Shown here: positions 6,320-10,253 of the stretch, piece after piece
Position numbering within the stretch: position 1 is the first letter of the stretch
Layout of the letters: each line of letters opens with the position of its first letter
Assembly: GCA_014384685.1 (NCBI GenBank)
Contig: JACNFL010000105.1
Coordinates: 1-10,253 of the forward strand
Reading direction: 5' to 3'
Length of the DNA: 10,253 nucleotides
Source: Methanobacteriota archaeon
GTDB taxonomy: Archaea; Thermoplasmatota; Poseidoniia; Poseidoniales; Thalassarchaeaceae
Notes under the pieces: model-generated
What the model was told of the DNA's origin: nothing
What the model saw: the letters and a program-made list of their open reading frames with translations, nothing else
The model's database searches: none
Position numbers and translations under genes: made by a program

Positions 6320-8229
6320 TCTTCCTCCTCGGTTTCTTTTTCTTCTGGATTTTTTGATTCTTTTCCTGATAATACTACTACCGCTATCAAAATTAATGCT
6401 ATTACTGCGCCCACATAGGTGCTTATTTTGGTTGAAATTTCTCCCTCATTATCCCCTGAAATTTGTGGAGCATCTGAATTCGCAAGGTGGCACTGAAAAC
6501 TGCTCGCATCGCTCTCAGCAAAGAATACATCGCATTGAATTGATTCAATTTCTGTATTTCTGAGAATAATATCAGACAACCGCAGGGAATTGAACTCACT
6601 GGTTAACGAATTTAATTCTGCATCATTCTCATACCAGAATCGATCTCCATCACGCACCCTTTGGAACTGGTCCAAAACCAACATCTGTTGAGTTTCACCA
6701 TAGATTGAAGATTCTAGTCTATCTTCTGCCATTACACCGATATATGCATCGATGCTATCAACATCTGGATACGCTGATGCTAGTTTTTGTTGTGAATCAA
6801 CATCTGAACTGATATCACTCCAATTCGTGACTCTATCAAGCCCGAGACCTTCTCTCAATGAATTGTAATCTGTGAGCCCACGGTCACGGCCGCGTTGGAT
6901 GTCCATTGCACAATCATCCATCCAGCCACCCCACATTGCCCCACTCATCAAATTACGAAGACTAGGGATTACTGGTAAATCCATTTCTCTTTGAGTATCG
7001 TATGCAGCACCACGAATTGTAGTATCTATTCCACCAACCTCAATTAACGAGGATGATATCCAAAAGCCATCCCTCAAATCCAAATGGCCGCCTGCAGTTT
7101 CGTTGAGTCCTTCATCAAATTGTAGCCAACCGTCAGCCATTTGGCTTCCTGTAGCAAATGCTGCTAACAAGATATATTCATTACTTAATTGTGGATTAAT
7201 AGTTGAATTATAACCGGAATAATCATCCAAATTAATTCCAATAGACGGGAGATATTCATTGTATGTAATCGCTTGAATTTCAGCTTGAACTATTTTCTTA
7301 GCGCGCTGAAATATCTGTTCATCATTCCAATCGGAATTGCGCTCGCTCAAACCATCTGCTATCCGGTTGTGTTCTCTGATGAACAAGACTTGAAGTGAAG
7401 TGAGCCCAATGTGCTCTAGGTTTCTTGAATCACCGGTAAAAAATTGGAGATTGGGGTCATCCCCTGACACACTCTCTACATATTCTGTTATGCGACCAGG
7501 CACCATGTCCCAACCATCAACATCGGTTACTTTTAGACGGCCTCCTTCGCCACTGCGAAGATAATCTTGAAACTCTATACTAAAGGAATAAATTGAACCA
7601 CCATCAATCCAACTACTTGCCTCATTCGGATATTCTCTAGGATTCTCTTCACCATTTCCTGTACTAGAAATGAATTCAGTTCGTAAATATTTGATTCGTG
7701 AATCTTCTACACCACCTGGATTCATGATTTCATCATCAATTGGTATTGGAATATGTGCCTCTTCCAATCCACCTTCATGAGAAGAGTCTTGATGAGTTGT
7801 GAGTTGCATATCGTTGTTAATGAATTCAGACCAAAGTACATTCATGTTTGAAAGACCAAGCGGACTTGGTGTAGCGATTGTTTCTACACAAACTTGATTA
7901 GAAATAATTCGTGGATTTTCATATTCTGGGTGCGCCATTTCAGAGATATTGTCATTGAAAGATGATGAAGTTAATCGATTGATTTGGCTGTTAACTGCAC
8001 CCCAATAGGTGTTAGCAATATTATTGCCACTGCCATCATTATTTCGTGTTACTTGGGGTGCTATTTCATCATGAGATTCGAATACACTTGACTCTTCTTT
8101 AGCAACTGGTGTTGCTGCTGTAGGAAGAGATAACGAGACCGATAAAAGCAAGAGTGTCATTATCTGTGCGAAGAGGCGAGTTGCAGTGAAGCCTTGAGCA
8201 CGCTTTTGCAACCTAATGGGGATAGACAT
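6316..8229 (-). CDS. Heme-peroxidase homologue lacking heme ligands (pseudoperoxidase)
   Basis: Full-length paralogue of the downstream peroxidase with the same plan: signal peptide (about 1-39), peroxidase fold, C-terminal helix (about 603-621) and a short charged tail ending in a Glu run. Similarity is clear throughout, for example FIREHNRIAD (283-292), DIQRGRDRG (443-451) and IILRNTEIESIQCDVFF (554-570). The heme site is gone. Distal Gln-x-x-x-His is Glu135-x-x-x-Asn139 in WSEFINND. The proximal region reads AFATGSQ (357-363), with Arg replaced by Ala359 and the His deleted between G361 and S362. RGRDHG has become RGRDRG. Arg269 and Glu272 remain, and the calcium site is partly kept (Asp140, Ser205, Asp209; Gly211 instead of Ser). 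The frame is open, so this looks like selected loss of catalysis rather than a dead gene. It is the first gene of the operon and probably arose by tandem duplication. It may act as a partner, regulator or ligand binder for the active enzyme; this is inference. Confidence 0.9.
   Translation of the reverse strand: MSIPIRLQKRAQGFTATRLFAQIMTLLLLSVSLSLPTAATPVAKEESSVFESHDEIAPQVTRNNDGSGNNIANTYWGAVNSQINRLTSSSFNDNISEMAHPEYENPRIISNQVCVETIATPSPLGLSNMNVLWSEFINNDMQLTTHQDSSHEGGLEEAHIPIPIDDEIMNPGGVEDSRIKYLRTEFISSTGNGEENPREYPNEASSWIDGGSIYSFSIEFQDYLRSGEGGRLKVTDVDGWDMVPGRITEYVESVSGDDPNLQFFTGDSRNLEHIGLTSLQVLFIREHNRIADGLSERNSDWNDEQIFQRAKKIVQAEIQAITYNEYLPSIGINLDDYSGYNSTINPQLSNEYILLAAFATGSQMADGWLQFDEGLNETAGGHLDLRDGFWISSSLIEVGGIDTTIRGAAYDTQREMDLPVIPSLRNLMSGAMWGGWMDDCAMDIQRGRDRGLTDYNSLREGLGLDRVTNWSDISSDVDSQQKLASAYPDVDSIDAYIGVMAEDRLESSIYGETQQMLVLDQFQRVRDGDRFWYENDAELNSLTSEFNSLRLSDIILRNTEIESIQCDVFFAESDASSFQCHLANSDAPQISGDNEGEISTKISTYVGAVIALILIAVVVLSGKESKNPEEKETEEEE
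6321..6330 (-). promoter_or_regulatory. Shine-Dalgarno encoded in the pseudoperoxidase Glu tail
   Basis: The minus strand reads GAGGAGGAAG just before ATGATG. The GGAGG core (6328-6324) is 4 nt from the first ATG (6319) and 7 nt from the second (6316), favouring the second. The same bases encode the terminal Glu run of the pseudoperoxidase. This supports translational coupling of the two peroxidases, probably giving related amounts of both proteins. Confidence 0.65.
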
Positions 8230-8263
8230 ATCTCAACCACTTTTTTCGACTACAACTTCCGGT

Positions 8264-8288
8264 TAGAACTTTGTTCTATGCAATTAAA
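8264..8288 (-). promoter_or_regulatory. Predicted promoter and operator of the peroxidase operon
   Basis: In the 159-nt divergent region the minus strand carries a TATA-like TTTAATT (8288-8282), 5 nt, then TAGAAC-AAA-GTTCTA (8278-8264), a perfect dyad with 6-bp arms and a 3-nt spacer. Initiation about 25 nt beyond the TATA-like element would fall near 8259, leaving about a 30-nt leader before the ATG at 8229. The dyad would lie between the TATA element and the start of transcription, a typical place for repression. It is the strongest copy of the element also seen at 1474-1494 and, as a half-site, at 4268-4288. Confidence 0.45.
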
Positions 8289-8324
8289 TTAATTTTATCC
8301 GAAATGATTGAATTAATCGTGTGG

Positions 8325-8381
8325 GTATATTTCATAGGTGAAATCAGTGTGGTTAATGTTACCGAAGTGACTCCGGGGGGT
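8325..8381 (+). promoter_or_regulatory. Possible promoter and ribosome-binding stretch of FG-GAP gene
   Basis: A TATA-like GTATATTTC at 8325-8333 is the best promoter candidate on the plus strand of the divergent region. Initiation about 25 nt downstream would leave a leader of roughly 35 nt. A run of six G (8375-8380), 8 nt before the ATG, could serve as a weak Shine-Dalgarno sequence, although it lacks the A of GGAGG. No GAAC-N3-GTTC site lies close to this promoter. Confidence 0.3.
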
Positions 8382-8388
8382 ATCCATT

Positions 8389-10227
8389 ATGGGAATAAAT
8401 CCAATTAAACGCCCCAAAAAAACTGCAATAATTATGGCGATTCTGACGATTACAACTCTTCTTTCAGCACTACCATCTCCTGCACTTGCACATTCACAAG
8501 GTGTACCAACGGAAACGATGGTAACCTTCACTGATGTTTCCGAAGCAAGTGGCATCAATATTATTGACACTGGACCACTAACAAATTGGGTTAGTTATGG
8601 TCCAGGAATTTCGGTTGATGATTGTGACCAAGATGGAGACATGGATGTCATGGTTACAGCAAGATTCGACCATCTATCTTACGAAAATTTAGAATTTGAA
8701 TCTGGTTCAATTCAATTTATGTTGAACAACGGAGATGGAACCTTCACAGATTGGACCAGTGAATCTGGAATGAATTTACAAAATACAACTGTAATTGGAT
8801 CTTCTTGGGCAGATTACGATAATGATGGTGACAAAGATGTTTATCTCAGCGCTTTTGGCGAATCAGATGTTGATAATTTAGATTCTGGGGAGAGGAATAT
8901 TCTATTCAAAAATAATGGGAATTGTCAATTTACTGATGTAACTGTGGATACTGGCGTTGGCCAAGGTGCTCTCGCCAATGCCATTGTGGTCAATGGAAAT
9001 GTCACAGAAGTTGTAATGCAAAATGTAGGCTCTGATTATGCGACATCTGGCGGACTTGCTCCAGCAATTTATTTCCGTGATGCATACGGGAATGGCGCAA
9101 TGGCTGAGGCTATCGTCACAGCTGATGGTGAAATTTCATCTGTTAGCATTACCAATGGAGGCGAAGGTTACGACGATGAAAATCCTCCTGAAGTGATATT
9201 TGTCAGTGGTGTGGCGAATTATGGCCATAGCACAACTGCAATTTGGGCAGACTACGACCATGATGGCGATGTTGATCTCTACTCAATGAATCTCGGTATT
9301 GTAGATGAGGAATTATACTGGGCGCGTACAGAAACCAACTTTCTCTATCGTAATGATGGGGATGTTGACGGGGACGGAGAAATAGAATTCAGTGATGTCA
9401 CGAAATTCGCTGGTGTTAGCGGCCAAGGTGAAGTCTCAGATTCGCCGAATCAATTCTTCCTTTCAGGACTATACAGAATGGACCAAGCCAGCCCTTCAAA
9501 CCCCTCAACGATGGCACAAATCGCTACAGCAGATTATCGAGGAACTGGACTATCCTTTGCTGGAGTCTGGTTTGATTACGATAATGATGGTTGGGAAGAC
9601 CTCTATGTTGCATCTGACTTCGGTATGTCACCAATCTATCACAATAATCGCGACGGTACTTTCACTGTGATGACAAAAGAGTTGAATATGGACTTACCAG
9701 GTACTGGCATGGGAGCACACGCTGGAGATTGGGATGGAGATGGAGACCTTGACCTGTGCCACTCAAACTTTGGGCCAAACTACCTTTGGGAAAACGATGG
9801 CGGGAATTCATTCAGTGAGAGAAGCCGTGACTTGGGATTCCGTGATGCGGGGTCAGCTGGCTCATTCGTTGCAGTGAATTGGGCTTGCCAATTCTTTGAC
9901 TACGACCTTGATGGAGATTTGGACATCTTCTTTGGTGTTGGAAGAATCAACCGTTTTACTGCCTACAACAATAACACATTATATCGCAATGATGGTGATA
10001 TTGATGGTGATGGTTTTGTCAATTTTGTGGATATTAGTGGTGAAATCGGCTTAAGGACTGGAACTAATGGTAACAAAACAATGGGTGTTTCAATCTTTGA
10101 TTACGATGGTGATGGCGATTTAGATATCATGCTTGGGCACTCGGACCGAGCACCTCAATTATTCTCAAACAATGCTGTTGAGGAAACAGGACGCCATTCT
10201 TCCAGCTTCGGCATTCTTTGGGATTGA
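8389..10227 (+). CDS. Secreted FG-GAP/VCBS repeat protein, CRTAC1-like
   Basis: Predicted extracellular calcium-binding beta-propeller of the CRTAC1 / ASPIC-UnbV group, whose members are thought to act in binding or adhesion. Basic residues KRPKK, a hydrophobic core and ALA|HS give a signal peptide cleaved near residue 34. The mature protein begins with the group's typical FTDVSEASGI (47-56). Seven D-x-D-x-D-G-x-x-D loops occur at 78-86, 142-150, 288-296, 396-404, 447-455, 504-512 and 571-579, as expected for seven blades; the fourth has Trp in place of one Asp. Two further DGD(V/I)DGDG loops (323-330, 535-542) resemble EF-hand or dockerin calcium loops. Between the second and third motifs is an insertion (about 193-273) of two roughly 40-residue repeats ending in GSDY and GEGY. 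The frame stops at residue 612, soon after the last motif, without the C-terminal ASPIC/UnbV segment often found here; it may be a short variant or frameshifted. It diverges from the peroxidase operon; any link to it is unproven. Confidence 0.85.
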   Translation: MGINPIKRPKKTAIIMAILTITTLLSALPSPALAHSQGVPTETMVTFTDVSEASGINIIDTGPLTNWVSYGPGISVDDCDQDGDMDVMVTARFDHLSYENLEFESGSIQFMLNNGDGTFTDWTSESGMNLQNTTVIGSSWADYDNDGDKDVYLSAFGESDVDNLDSGERNILFKNNGNCQFTDVTVDTGVGQGALANAIVVNGNVTEVVMQNVGSDYATSGGLAPAIYFRDAYGNGAMAEAIVTADGEISSVSITNGGEGYDDENPPEVIFVSGVANYGHSTTAIWADYDHDGDVDLYSMNLGIVDEELYWARTETNFLYRNDGDVDGDGEIEFSDVTKFAGVSGQGEVSDSPNQFFLSGLYRMDQASPSNPSTMAQIATADYRGTGLSFAGVWFDYDNDGWEDLYVASDFGMSPIYHNNRDGTFTVMTKELNMDLPGTGMGAHAGDWDGDGDLDLCHSNFGPNYLWENDGGNSFSERSRDLGFRDAGSAGSFVAVNWACQFFDYDLDGDLDIFFGVGRINRFTAYNNNTLYRNDGDIDGDGFVNFVDISGEIGLRTGTNGNKTMGVSIFDYDGDGDLDIMLGHSDRAPQLFSNNAVEETGRHSSSFGILWD

Positions 10228-10253
10228 GGTCAGGACTCTCCACGATGGTCTGG

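Noticed and set aside
6240..6563. Plus-strand open frame of 107 codons with a hydrophobic Leu/Ile/Phe-rich start
   Set aside because: It lies antisense across the junction of the two peroxidase genes, where the frames are firmly supported by homology; the hydrophobicity mirrors Glu/Lys-rich codons.
6316..8229. Calling the upstream peroxidase a pseudogene
   Set aside because: The frame is intact over 637 codons with signal peptide, membrane anchor and conserved non-heme motifs, and its end encodes the next gene's ribosome-binding site, so a functional non-catalytic protein is more likely.
8313..8570. Minus-strand open frame of 85 codons reaching into the divergent intergenic region
   Set aside because: Most of it is antisense to the signal peptide and first conserved segment of the FG-GAP gene, and its product resembles no family I know.
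1..10253. CRISPR arrays, tRNA or rRNA genes, insertion sequences and attachment sites
   Set aside because: I looked for regularly spaced direct repeats, cloverleaf-like segments, transposase motifs and terminal inverted repeats and saw none.

Overview
The window looks like a chromosomal segment of a planktonic euryarchaeon, most plausibly Marine Group II or III (Poseidoniales-like). This rests on the gene set: a membrane-anchored regulator with two winged-helix domains of a common euryarchaeal type, several large secreted or surface proteins rich in N-glycosylation sequons (PKD, FG-GAP/VCBS, Beta_propel lipoprotein), short AT-rich TATA-like elements, moderate GC and tightly packed genes. No RNA gene, taxonomic marker, CRISPR array or insertion sequence is visible, so the assignment is inference. 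Nearly every product is exported or membrane-anchored.

Layout. On the minus strand, read from right to left, four genes form a compact probable operon: an animal-type heme peroxidase homologue that has lost its heme ligands (8229 to 6316), a second peroxidase that keeps them (6319 to 4289, 4-nt ATGA overlap), a membrane-bound double winged-helix regulator (4264 to 3347, 24-nt gap) and a PKD-domain surface protein (3350 to 1560, 4-nt ATGA overlap). A T-tract after a short palindrome follows. A 115-nt gap then leads to a Beta_propel-family lipoprotein (1444 to 50) that ends before the C-terminal half of its family. On the plus strand, diverging from the peroxidases across a 159-nt intergenic region, lies a secreted seven-motif FG-GAP/VCBS protein of CRTAC1 type (8389 to 10227).

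How the parts may work together (inference). Both peroxidases carry a signal peptide and a C-terminal membrane helix, so they should face the outside, like the PKD protein. The regulator would put DNA-binding domains inside the same membrane. This suggests a surface oxidant or halide-chemistry module with its own regulator, in which the inactive peroxidase may be a partner or sensor of the active one. Supporting this, three minus-strand starts (pseudoperoxidase, regulator, Beta_propel lipoprotein) share one promoter layout: an AT-rich TATA-like element, then 4-5 nt, then GAAC-(C/A)AA. At the first and last of these the site completes to the dyad GAAC-N3-GTTC. By eye I found this dyad nowhere else in the window.

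The points most worth a second look are the active/inactive peroxidase pair, the shared dyad, the truncated Beta_propel lipoprotein, and the repeat pair inserted into the FG-GAP propeller.
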